DNA of 9,162 bases, taken from assembly GCA_947593275.1 (NCBI GenBank), contig CANQDN010000052.1, positions 1 through 9,162 of the forward strand, read 5' to 3'. This DNA comes from an uncultured Bacilli bacterium (GTDB lineage Bacteria > Bacillota_I > Bacilli_A > RF39 > UBA660). The notes below the pieces were generated by a model. That model saw only the letters and a list, made by a program, of their open reading frames with translations, was not told where the DNA came from and ran no database searches. The first letter of the stretch is position 1. Each line of letters begins with the position of its first letter. The translations under genes were made by a program, and so were the position numbers. Positions 1-5,721 of this stretch are shown here, piece after piece.

Positions 1-1259
1 GTCCAAATTATAATCCTAATACTTTAGAAGGGCTTAAAAATTATGTTAATCCTTTAGTAGGTTATACTTATGAACCGGGATCAACTATGAAAATATATTC
101 TTGGTTAGCAGCGATGGAAAATGGTTTATATAATGGAGAAGAAGAGTTTTTATCAGGTTCTGTTAAAGTTGCAGGAGCGACTATTCAAGACTTTAATAAT
201 GGAGCTGGTTGGGGGATGATTACCTTTGATAAAGGTTTTGCTTATTCTTCAAATGTTGGTGCAACTTATCTTGCTAAGAAGCTCGGTTCGGCTAAATTGC
301 GAGAGTTTTATGAATTATTAGGCTTTGGAGCGAAAACTAACATTGAACTTCCGGGTGAAGAATCGGGGATAATTCGACTTACTTATGAATCAGAACTCGC
401 GACGGCTTCTTTTGGTCAAGGTATAACTACAACTCCAATTCAAAATTTACAAGCTTTATCTATATTAACTAATGATGGAGTAGAATTAAAACCTTATATA
501 GTATCTAAAATAGTTAATTCAGATGGGAAAGTAACTTATGAAGGTAAAAGAACAGAATTAGGAAAAAAGGTAAGTTCAGATTCTATTAATAAAATAAAAG
601 AATTAATGTATGATGTAGTTTATAATGGAACATCAAATATATGGCAACCTAGTAATGTTATAATAGGTGGGAAAACCGGGACTGCTCAAATTGTTGGTTC
701 TAGTGGAGGATATTTAACGGGGACTAATGATTATGTTCGAAGTTTTGCAGGTTTCTTCCCTTATGAAGAACCTAAATACATTATTTATGTATCTGCGAAA
801 CAAATTGATGGAGGAGCAAAGCCGGTGGCAGACGTCGTTAAAAAAGCAGTGGAAAGTATTGCTAGTTTAGCTAATATTACGAATACTGAACCGGAGATGG
901 ATTTATCTCAAATTATTAAAGTTGAAAATTATCTTAGTAGTAATATTGAAGAAGTAGAAGAAAAGCTTAAAAAGATTGGTTTACAACCGATTATAATTGG
1001 GGATGGGAAATATATAATTAATGAATATCCTTTAAATGGTAGTATAGTATTAAAGGGAAGTAAAATATTTCTTTTAACAGATTCGGATATTTATACAATG
1101 CCGGATATAACAGGTTGGAGTACTAGTGAAGTTATGAGTTTTTGTAATTTAATTGGTCTTAAATATCAGTTTAATGAACATGGTTTAGTCACATCCTTTA
1201 ATATAACTCCTGGAGAAATAATAGATTTAACTAAAACACTGGAAGTTACTCTTGCATAA
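1..1259 (+). CDS. Class B penicillin-binding protein (transpeptidase) with two C-terminal PASTA domains, 5'-truncated
   Basis: D,D-transpeptidase that cross-links peptidoglycan outside the membrane; PASTA-bearing class B enzymes (PBP2x/PbpB/SpoVD type) usually work in septal or sporulation wall synthesis. The reading frame is open from base 3, so the ATG at 87 is an internal Met and the N-terminal membrane anchor and dimerisation domain lie upstream of the window. Visible active-site motifs are S-T-M-K in EPGSTMK (catalytic Ser codon at 81-83), S-S-N (246-254) and K-T-G in GGKTGTAQ (672-680), in the expected order and spacing. After the transpeptidase domain come two PASTA-like repeats, about 900-1080 and 1086-1256; the second begins with the typical MPDITGWS pattern. 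TAA at 1257. Which PBP paralogue it is (division or sporulation) cannot be decided without the 5' part and upstream neighbours. Family assignment is secure. Confidence 0.95.
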   Translation, partial: PNYNPNTLEGLKNYVNPLVGYTYEPGSTMKIYSWLAAMENGLYNGEEEFLSGSVKVAGATIQDFNNGAGWGMITFDKGFAYSSNVGATYLAKKLGSAKLREFYELLGFGAKTNIELPGEESGIIRLTYESELATASFGQGITTTPIQNLQALSILTNDGVELKPYIVSKIVNSDGKVTYEGKRTELGKKVSSDSINKIKELMYDVVYNGTSNIWQPSNVIIGGKTGTAQIVGSSGGYLTGTNDYVRSFAGFFPYEEPKYIIYVSAKQIDGGAKPVADVVKKAVESIASLANITNTEPEMDLSQIIKVENYLSSNIEEVEEKLKKIGLQPIIIGDGKYIINEYPLNGSIVLKGSKIFLLTDSDIYTMPDITGWSTSEVMSFCNLIGLKYQFNEHGLVTSFNITPGEIIDLTKTLEVTLA

Positions 1260-1296
1260 TTTTTTCAAGTTGAGCCATATTAATAATGGTGATATT

Positions 1297-1473
1297 ATGA
1301 AAGAAGTTAATGCTTATTTTAAAGGTTATAATGGGAGTCAAGATAAATTAGATTATTTAAAATATGGTTTATTTAATGATCGAGGACTTAATTTGGGGAG
1401 CATTAATGAATATAATGAAGAAGAAATTATCAAAAAGAAATGTAATCATGAATCGCGAAAAAAGAATTCATGA
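1297..1473 (+). CDS. Small hypothetical protein, 58 aa
   Basis: Not recognised. The ORF lies 37 nt after the penicillin-binding protein gene in the same orientation, with a GGTGAT ribosome-binding-like sequence (1288-1293) placed 3 nt before the ATG at 1297. The product is charged and soluble, without a signal peptide or membrane segment. It reads MKEVNAYFKGYNGSQDKL at its N-terminus and ends in a Lys/Arg/Asn-rich tail. The tail (CNHESRKKNS) is encoded by the terminator hairpin, and the TGA stop is in the 3' arm of that stem. The frame could be opened further upstream to about 1252, but nothing supports a start there. It could be a real small protein co-transcribed with the penicillin-binding protein, or a decayed remnant of a larger gene. 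The composition resembles its neighbours. Confidence 0.5.
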   Translation: MKEVNAYFKGYNGSQDKLDYLKYGLFNDRGLNLGSINEYNEEEIIKKKCNHESRKKNS

Positions 1474-1480
1474 TTTTTTT
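1444..1480 (+). terminator. Intrinsic terminator between two convergent genes
   Basis: A perfect 10-bp inverted repeat, AATCATGAAT (1444-1453) with ATTCATGATT (1466-1475), encloses a 12-nt loop and is followed by a run of seven T on the + strand (1474-1480). This is a good rho-independent terminator for the transcript from the left. On the - strand the same stem is followed by only a broken T tract (complement of 1443 to about 1430), so termination of the opposing gene would be weaker. The stops of both flanking ORFs lie in the 3' arm. Confidence 0.85.
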
Positions 1481-1824
1481 AAATTTTGTAGCTCTTCTTC
1501 TATTTTTTGGATAGCGTCAATTAAAAAATCTACTTCTGGTCTTTGATTTTGATTACTTTTACCATTATTAGCGTAATAACTACCACCACTTTTGGATTCT
1601 TTACTATTTATATTAATATTATTATTTTCAATTCGACCTTCAATTAATTGTTGTTGAGCAGCATTGGTTAAAATAAATTGGCCTACTAAAATAAGCCAGT
1701 TACCTATACTATTTTGTTCTGAGGCTGAATAATCACCGATGCAAGCTGAACCAATTAAAACGGCGATAAAGGAAAATACTTGAGGATTTATATTAGGAGG
1801 AAAGTTTTCTTGGTTACCTTGCAA
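1468..1824 (-). CDS. Unrecognised small protein with two hydrophobic stretches, Asn/Gln-rich linker and C-terminal helix, about 118 aa
   Basis: Function not recognised. A GGAGGA ribosome binding site (complement of 1837-1832) sits 7 nt before a TTG codon at 1824, so TTG is my preferred start. A GTG at 1860 would add 12 residues but has no ribosome binding site. The N-terminal half is ordered and moderately hydrophobic: NINPQVFSFIAVLIGSACIG, then EQNSIGNWLILVGQFILT and NAAQQQLIEGR. The two hydrophobic stretches (about residues 16-31 and 40-55) are short for membrane helices and could instead be amphipathic or a buried helical hairpin. A low-complexity Asn/Ser/Gly-rich linker follows, then a C-terminal charged helix with coiled-coil character (VDFLIDAIQKIEEELQNLKK). 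It stands alone on the - strand, divergent from engB and convergent with the penicillin-binding protein operon. The well-ordered N-terminal block and proper ribosome binding site argue for a real gene. Confidence 0.75.
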   Translation of the reverse strand: MQGNQENFPPNINPQVFSFIAVLIGSACIGDYSASEQNSIGNWLILVGQFILTNAAQQQLIEGRIENNNININSKESKSGGSYYANNGKSNQNQRPEVDFLIDAIQKIEEELQNLKKS

Positions 1825-1831
1825 CTTACAT

Positions 1832-1837
1832 TCCTCC
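1832..1837 (-). promoter_or_regulatory. Ribosome binding site that decides a TTG start
   Basis: GGAGGA on the - strand, 7 nt before the TTG at 1824. No comparable Shine-Dalgarno sequence precedes the GTG at 1860 or the in-frame ATG at 1839, so this site favours the internal TTG as the start of the - strand gene. Confidence 0.6.
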
Positions 1838-1865
1838 ATATCTAATTTAATTTTATTCACTTTAT

Positions 1866-1894
1866 TTGCAAAAAGAGCAAAAATATAATATAAT
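1866..1894 (+). promoter_or_regulatory. Probable sigma-A promoter for engB
   Basis: TTGCAA (1866-1871), a 17-bp spacer and TATAAT (1889-1894). A second TATAAT overlaps at 1884-1889, whose matching -35 (TTTATT, 1861-1866) is poorer. Transcription would start near 1901, leaving a leader of only about 10-15 nt before the engB ATG. A short inverted repeat TTTGC/GCAAA (1865-1869, 1877-1881) straddles the -35; whether it is an operator is unknown. Confidence 0.55.
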
Positions 1895-1900
1895 AAGTAT

Positions 1901-1906
1901 AGGTGA
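1901..1906 (+). promoter_or_regulatory. Ribosome binding site choosing the engB ATG
   Basis: AGGTGA is 8 nt before the ATG at 1915. It overlaps the GTG at 1903 that would otherwise open the frame four codons earlier, so that GTG cannot be the start served by this site. Confidence 0.7.
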
Positions 1907-1914
1907 TTTTAATT

Positions 1915-2496
1915 ATGCAAATTAATAGTGTAGATTTAGCTACTATTGCCGTTAGAACAAGTCAGTATCCTACGGATAATTTACCAGAATTTTTGATACT
2001 TGGTCGAAGTAATGTGGGGAAATCAAGTTTTATTAATACAATCATTAATCGAAAGAATTTTGCTCATACTTCATCTAAACCAGGAAAAACCCAAACTTTA
2101 AATTTTTATTTAATTAATAAACAGTTTTATTTTGTTGATGTGCCGGGATATGGGTACGCTGCGGTGAGTGGGGAAAGACAAAAGAAATTTGGAGTAATGA
2201 TTGAAGAGTATATTAAAAGTCGAGAGAATTTAAAGTATGTCTTTTTACTTGTAGATTATAGACATAAACCAAGTGAAGATGATGTTCTTATGTATGACTT
2301 TTTAAAATATTATAATCTTAATATAAAAGTTATTGCGACTAAATTTGATAAAGTTAAAAAGAGTGCTCGAGATAAACAAAATAAATTAATTAAAGATACA
2401 TTAAAATTAAAAGAGGAGGAGGAATTCATAACTTTTTCAACTATTTCTAAAAAGGGTAGAGAAGAAGTATATGATTTAATAAATAGTTTACTATGA
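1915..2496 (+). CDS. engB: Ribosome biogenesis GTP-binding protein YihA/YsxC/EngB
   Basis: Cytoplasmic TRAFAC GTPase needed for late 50S subunit assembly in bacteria such as B. subtilis. With the ATG at 1915 it is 193 aa, normal for the family. Motifs: G1 GRSNVGKS (30-37), switch I Thr in SKPGKTQTLNFY (G2), G3 DVPGYGYA (75-82), G4 TKFDK (142-146) and G5 around ISKKG (177-181). The N-terminal QYPTDNLPEF and the PGKTQ and PGYGYA signatures separate EngB from Era and Der. The start is set by AGGTGA at 1901-1906; the upstream GTG overlaps that site. It opens a three-gene run and overlaps the next gene by ATGA, so translational coupling is likely. Intact, nothing unusual. Confidence 0.97.
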   Translation: MQINSVDLATIAVRTSQYPTDNLPEFLILGRSNVGKSSFINTIINRKNFAHTSSKPGKTQTLNFYLINKQFYFVDVPGYGYAAVSGERQKKFGVMIEEYIKSRENLKYVFLLVDYRHKPSEDDVLMYDFLKYYNLNIKVIATKFDKVKKSARDKQNKLIKDTLKLKEEEEFITFSTISKKGREEVYDLINSLL

Positions 2497-3035
2497 TATA
2501 TAATAATAAAGAAAAAGATTTAGTTAAAGATTATGTAGTTTTTGATTTAGAAACAACGGGGTTAGATCCTAAAAGTTCGGAAATAATTGAGATTGGGGCT
2601 TTAAAATATATAAATGATGAATTAGTGGATGAATTTAGTGTTTTAATAAAACCAAAGGATGATATTCCAAGTGAAATAACTAATATAACGGGTATTGATG
2701 ATGAGATGGTTAAAGATGCTTTATCTATTAAAGAGATATTACCACAATTTATAGATTTTATTGGGAATTTAACTTTGATAGCGCATAATTCTAGTTTTGA
2801 TTTATCTTTTATTGAAGAAAATATTTTAAAGCTTGATTTACCGATGATTGATAATAAAAATATTGATACAGTCGTATTAGCTCGTAAGTATATTCCTAAA
2901 GCTTATAATTGTAAACTTGAGACTTTGAAGAAGTATTTTAAGTTAGATTATGGCTCTCATAGGAGTGTCGATGATTGTAAAACGACTAATTATGTTTATC
3001 AGTATTGTAAAAAGCAAGCGTTAGTTAAAAATTAA
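2493..3035 (+). CDS. DnaQ-family 3'-5' exonuclease (DEDDh), PolC-exonuclease-like
   Basis: Stand-alone RNase T/DnaQ-fold exonuclease of 180 aa, Mg-dependent, removing nucleotides from 3' ends. The DEDDh residues are all present: D18 and E20 in FDLETTGLDP, D103 in AHNSSFDLSF, and H156 plus D161 in HRSVDD. The motif layout and the INDELVDEFSVLIKP and ITNITGI segments resemble the exonuclease domain of PolC and the free-standing epsilon-like proteins of Firmicutes. Length fits a single domain with no polymerase or helicase attached. The ATG overlaps the engB stop (ATGA, 2493-2496) and no good ribosome binding site is visible, so translation probably depends on termination-reinitiation. It could be a proofreading subunit-like factor or a DNA-repair or RNA-trimming nuclease; the sequence does not decide the substrate. 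Confidence 0.9.
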   Translation: MIYNNKEKDLVKDYVVFDLETTGLDPKSSEIIEIGALKYINDELVDEFSVLIKPKDDIPSEITNITGIDDEMVKDALSIKEILPQFIDFIGNLTLIAHNSSFDLSFIEENILKLDLPMIDNKNIDTVVLARKYIPKAYNCKLETLKKYFKLDYGSHRSVDDCKTTNYVYQYCKKQALVKN

Positions 3036-3051
3036 GGAAAGGGGTTAGTTG

Positions 3052-3948
3052 ATGAAAAAATTTATTAAAGAGAATATTTGTAATATATTAGCAGTTATAA
3101 TTTTAATATTAGTGTTAGTTATTTTGTTTTTAGTTATATTTAAGAGAAATAAAAATAGTGAGGCGTATTATTTTGCCTTAACAGAGGATTTAGTACAAGC
3201 GATGAAAGGCCAAGAGGAAATGGAAAAGTTCGCGGATATTGGTTTTGACTATAAAGGAGTTGTTGCATGGCAAAATAGTAAAGGTGATGTTGCTCAGTTT
3301 AAGGAAGAATATGCAAGTCTAAAAGATGAAGATTTAGATAACAGCGAATTTAAAAAGTATATGGCAGGGCTTGCTTATGAGAATTCGATTGATTACACTA
3401 TATTAGATTTAATTAGCGTATCTAAGATTATTAATAAAGGGGATATTTCTATTTGTACAATAGAGGTTAAAACTAAATCAGATACTAGATATGATATGGA
3501 AGAGACGATAGTTACTTTTTATAAAGGGAAAATTATTGATGTAGAAATAATTTCTAATGATAATCAAATAAAGGATGTCTATTCGAATTTTACTAATAAA
3601 ATAAATGTTAAAACAACTGGCTATTATATTGATAAAAGTCCTGAAAAAATATGGTATATGTATACATTTAATGCTGATGGAACGGTTTTTTATGATATTA
3701 TTTTATGTCCGGATGCTATCGAAGAAGGTTTAGGTTGTGGGGGTTCAAATGAAGATAAAAAAGGAACCTATGAAGTTAAAAATAATAAAGTTATGATCAC
3801 TCTAACGGATGTTATCGCTCCAATTGGGGAAGATGAAGATGGGTGGCATAAATTAGATAAAAATATAAAAGAAGAATACAATCTAGAAAGTGAAAATGTT
3901 TTAAAGAATGACAGCTATACTTTTAATTGGCAAGAAGAATTAAATTAA
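3052..3948 (+). CDS. Hypothetical membrane-anchored protein with lipocalin-like C-terminal region, 298 aa
   Basis: Not assigned to a family. A strong ribosome binding site (AAAGGGG, 3038-3044) precedes the ATG at 3052 by 7 nt; the in-frame TTG just before it is not needed. After a short Lys-rich start, residues about 8-32 form one very hydrophobic helix (ILAVIILILVLVILFLVIF) followed by KRNKN. This fits a single-pass anchor or uncleaved signal with the rest outside; no lipobox is seen. The middle part is acidic, mixed alpha/beta. The C-terminal third has the pattern YTFNADGTVFYD ... KKGTYEVKNNKVMITL, typical of small beta-barrel lipocalin-like surface domains, plus two Cys (LCPDAIEEGLGC) that could form a disulfide. 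It is 13 nt after the exonuclease gene and followed by a new promoter, so it ends this transcription unit. Lipocalin-like is an inference from pattern only. Confidence 0.8.
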   Translation: MKKFIKENICNILAVIILILVLVILFLVIFKRNKNSEAYYFALTEDLVQAMKGQEEMEKFADIGFDYKGVVAWQNSKGDVAQFKEEYASLKDEDLDNSEFKKYMAGLAYENSIDYTILDLISVSKIINKGDISICTIEVKTKSDTRYDMEETIVTFYKGKIIDVEIISNDNQIKDVYSNFTNKINVKTTGYYIDKSPEKIWYMYTFNADGTVFYDIILCPDAIEEGLGCGGSNEDKKGTYEVKNNKVMITLTDVIAPIGEDEDGWHKLDKNIKEEYNLESENVLKNDSYTFNWQEELN

Positions 3949-3962
3949 ATAAGAAAATTATT

Positions 3963-3990
3963 TTGACTTTTAAAAAAATTATGATATAAT
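3963..3990 (+). promoter_or_regulatory. Sigma-A promoter of the rimP-nusA-infB operon
   Basis: TTGACT (3963-3968), a 16-bp spacer, and TATAAT (3985-3990) preceded by TG at 3982-3983, giving an extended -10 (TGnTATAAT). Transcription should start near 3997, leaving a leader of about 55-60 nt before rimP that contains the hairpin at 4006-4027. Near-consensus elements fit a highly expressed translation-factor operon. Confidence 0.8.
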
Positions 3991-4005
3991 AAGTTTGACA
4001 GATTT

Positions 4006-4032
4006 AAGTGGGCAGAAATTCCCACTTTTGTT
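4006..4032 (+). terminator. Weak intrinsic terminator / attenuator in the rimP-nusA leader
   Basis: A 7-bp stem, AAGTGGG (4006-4012) with CCCACTT (4021-4027), encloses an 8-nt loop and is followed by TTTTGTT. It lies between the operon promoter and the rimP ribosome binding site, so it can only act on the operon's own transcript. The hairpin is GC-rich for this genome but the T run is short and interrupted at the G at 4030, the kind of suboptimal terminator that is helped by NusA. A similar leader terminator upstream of rimP(ylxS)-nusA in B. subtilis is, from memory, reported to mediate NusA autoregulation; that it does so here is inference. Confidence 0.7.
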
Positions 4033-4053
4033 ATTATTATAAAGAGGTGAAGT

Positions 4054-4320
4054 ATGAAAAAAACTTTAGAAGAATTAGAAACTAAAATAAAAGAAGCATT
4101 AAGGGAAGATGAAATAATAGTTGATGAAGTATCATATCAAAAAAACAGTGGTAATTATAATGTTTTATCGGTTGTTTTAGATAAAGTGGGAGGAATTGAT
4201 TTAGATACGATTGTTAGTGCTACGAATAAAATTAATCCTATAGTTGATAAATATGATTTTACTGATGATGCTTATATTTTAGATGTTGTATCCAAAGAAA
4301 GAGGTGAAAAAAATGAATAG
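4054..4320 (+). CDS. rimP: Ribosome maturation factor RimP, short form with N-terminal domain only
   Basis: 30S subunit assembly factor, first gene of the operon. GAGGTGA (4044-4050) lies 3 nt before the ATG. The 88 aa match the RimP N-terminal alpha/beta domain: a leading helix, IIVDEVSYQKNSGNYNVL in place of the usual L-V-D-V-E-Y strand, then LDKVGGIDLDTIVSATNKIN (family D-x-x-G-G-[IV]-x-[LI]-[DE] segment), and DDAYILDVVSKERG in place of the family's Y-x-L-E-V-S-S-P-G. The usual protein has about 140-160 residues with an SH3-like C-terminal domain, and that domain is absent here. The stop overlaps nusA by 8 nt, so there is no room for it, and no frameshifted remainder is possible. This looks like a settled short form, not a fresh lesion. 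Identity rests on the domain pattern plus the operon position. Confidence 0.88.
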   Translation: MKKTLEELETKIKEALREDEIIVDEVSYQKNSGNYNVLSVVLDKVGGIDLDTIVSATNKINPIVDKYDFTDDAYILDVVSKERGEKNE

Positions 4321-5425
4321 TGAAGAATTCATTAAAGCAGTTAAAAATATTGTAAAAGAAAAGGGAATAAGTGAAGATGTAGTATTTGAGGGAATGGAAC
4401 AAGCTTTACTTACTGCCTATAAAAAGAATTTTGATTCTAAAACTAATGCAAGGGTAGAAATTAATAAAGAAACAGGAGAAATAAAAGTATATACTTATTT
4501 AGTAGTTGTTGATGATGTTGATTATGGAACTGAAACAACTGATGAAGAAGGAAATGTAGTAAAAGTTCCACCCGCTATAAATATTGATGCTCAAATTATT
4601 TTAGAACAAGCTCAAGAGTTAGTGCCAGGTATTAAAGTAGGAGAAACTATTGAATATGAAGTAACTCCTAAAGATTTTGGTCGGGTTGCAGCAGCGACAG
4701 CTAAACAAGTATTAACGCAAAAAATAAGAGAAGCTGAAAAAAATAGTATAATTGAAGAATTTAAAGATAAACAAGATGAAATGTTACTTGGTTTAGTAGC
4801 GATGGAAGATTCTAAAAACTATTATATTGATTTTGGCAGAACTAGAGGAATATTACCTAAAAATGAAATTATTCCGGGTGAAACTATTAAAATGGGTTCA
4901 AATATTCGAGTTTATGTTACTAAAATTGAAAATAATACCAAAGGACCTCTTATTTTACTTTCGAGAAAACATTATGGTTTTGTAAAAAGATTATTTGAAC
5001 TTGAAATACCAGAACTTCAAGATGGTACTTTAATTATGCATGCTTGTGTAAGAGAAGCCGGAGTAAGAAGTAAAGTTGCGGTTTCTAGTACAAATGAGAG
5101 AATTGCTGCGATTGGGACTTGTATTGGCGAAAAAGGTTCACGGATTGCTAGTATTTTAAAAGAACTTAATGGTGAAAAAGTTGATGTTGTTTTATATAGT
5201 GATGTTCCTGAAGAATACATTAAAAGTGCTTTAAGTCCTGCTAAGAATGCGATAGTAAGTATTACTGATCCTGTAAAAAAAGAAGCTATGGCGGTTGTTG
5301 ATGAAAAAGAGCTTGCTTTAGCTATTGGTAAAGGTGGTAATAACATTAGACTTGCAAGTAAGCTTACAAAATATAAGATTAGTGTTAAAACTATGCAAGA
5401 AATAAATAGAGAAGGCAATAAATAA
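4313..5425 (+). CDS. nusA: Transcription termination/antitermination factor NusA
   Basis: RNA polymerase-bound elongation factor that stimulates pausing and intrinsic termination and takes part in antitermination. The start is the ATG at 4313, 5 nt after GAGGTGA (4301-4307), giving 370 aa, the size of the B. subtilis protein; an upstream in-frame opening at 4283 lies inside rimP and lacks support. Domains in order: N-terminal polymerase-binding domain (about 1-150), S1 domain (about 155-217, with YYIDFGRTRGILPKNE and KGPLILLSRKH), KH1 with GEKGS (272-276) and KH2 with GKGGNN (339-344). There are no C-terminal acidic repeats, as in other Firmicutes. It overlaps rimP by 8 nt and is followed 19 nt later by ylxR. 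It may control its own operon through the leader hairpin at 4006-4027. Confidence 0.97.
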   Translation: MNSEEFIKAVKNIVKEKGISEDVVFEGMEQALLTAYKKNFDSKTNARVEINKETGEIKVYTYLVVVDDVDYGTETTDEEGNVVKVPPAINIDAQIILEQAQELVPGIKVGETIEYEVTPKDFGRVAAATAKQVLTQKIREAEKNSIIEEFKDKQDEMLLGLVAMEDSKNYYIDFGRTRGILPKNEIIPGETIKMGSNIRVYVTKIENNTKGPLILLSRKHYGFVKRLFELEIPELQDGTLIMHACVREAGVRSKVAVSSTNERIAAIGTCIGEKGSRIASILKELNGEKVDVVLYSDVPEEYIKSALSPAKNAIVSITDPVKKEAMAVVDEKELALAIGKGGNNIRLASKLTKYKISVKTMQEINREGNK

Positions 5426-5444
5426 TTAAATAAAGAGGTTAAAC

Positions 5445-5705
5445 ATGAAAGTAAAGAAAATACCTTTAAGAACTTGTGTTATTACTAAAGAAAAACTGGA
5501 AAAAAGAGAATTAATTAGAGTTGTTCGGACTAAAGAAGGCAATATAATAGTAGATCTAACTGGTAAACTAAATGGTCGGGGAGCTTACTTGAAAAAAGAT
5601 TTAGAAGTAATAAAAAAAGCGCAAAAAAGTAAAATATTAGAAAGAATACTTGGTATAGAAATACCTTCAAGTGTTTATGAAGAATTAGAAAAAATATGTG
5701 AATAA
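5445..5705 (+). CDS. rnpM: YlxR/RnpM family RNA-binding protein (DUF448)
   Basis: Small basic nucleic-acid-binding protein of 86 aa. Family signatures are clear: RTCVITKEKLEKRELIRVVR at the N-terminus and LTGKLNGRGAYL in the middle, followed by a helical tail. In B. subtilis YlxR has been renamed RnpM because it binds the RNase P RNA and modulates the enzyme; it has also been described as a nucleoid-associated regulator. AGAGG (5432-5436) precedes the ATG by 8 nt. The gene has its conserved place after nusA, but the L7Ae-like ylxQ gene that normally follows it is missing and infB begins 16 nt after the stop. Confidence 0.93.
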   Translation: MKVKKIPLRTCVITKEKLEKRELIRVVRTKEGNIIVDLTGKLNGRGAYLKKDLEVIKKAQKSKILERILGIEIPSSVYEELEKICE

Positions 5706-5721
5706 AGAAAGGAGTGTATTT

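Noticed and set aside
1364..1546. 60-codon + strand ORF
   Set aside because: Out of frame with the 1297-1473 ORF, runs through the terminator and antisense into the - strand gene; no ribosome binding site.
3994..3999. TTGACA hexamer just after the rimP promoter
   Set aside because: It lies at the expected transcription start, and no -10 is found 16-18 bp downstream (the hairpin is there).
4283..4312. Earlier start for nusA within rimP
   Set aside because: The GAGGTGA site is 5 nt before the ATG at 4313, and the family N-terminus begins there.
5017..5418. 133-codon - strand ORF inside nusA
   Set aside because: Antisense shadow of the nusA KH region; the sense frame has full domain support and no ribosome binding site serves the antisense frame.
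5698..5721. GTG start for infB overlapping ylxR
   Set aside because: It lies upstream of the AAAGGAG site, which is correctly spaced for the ATG at 5722.
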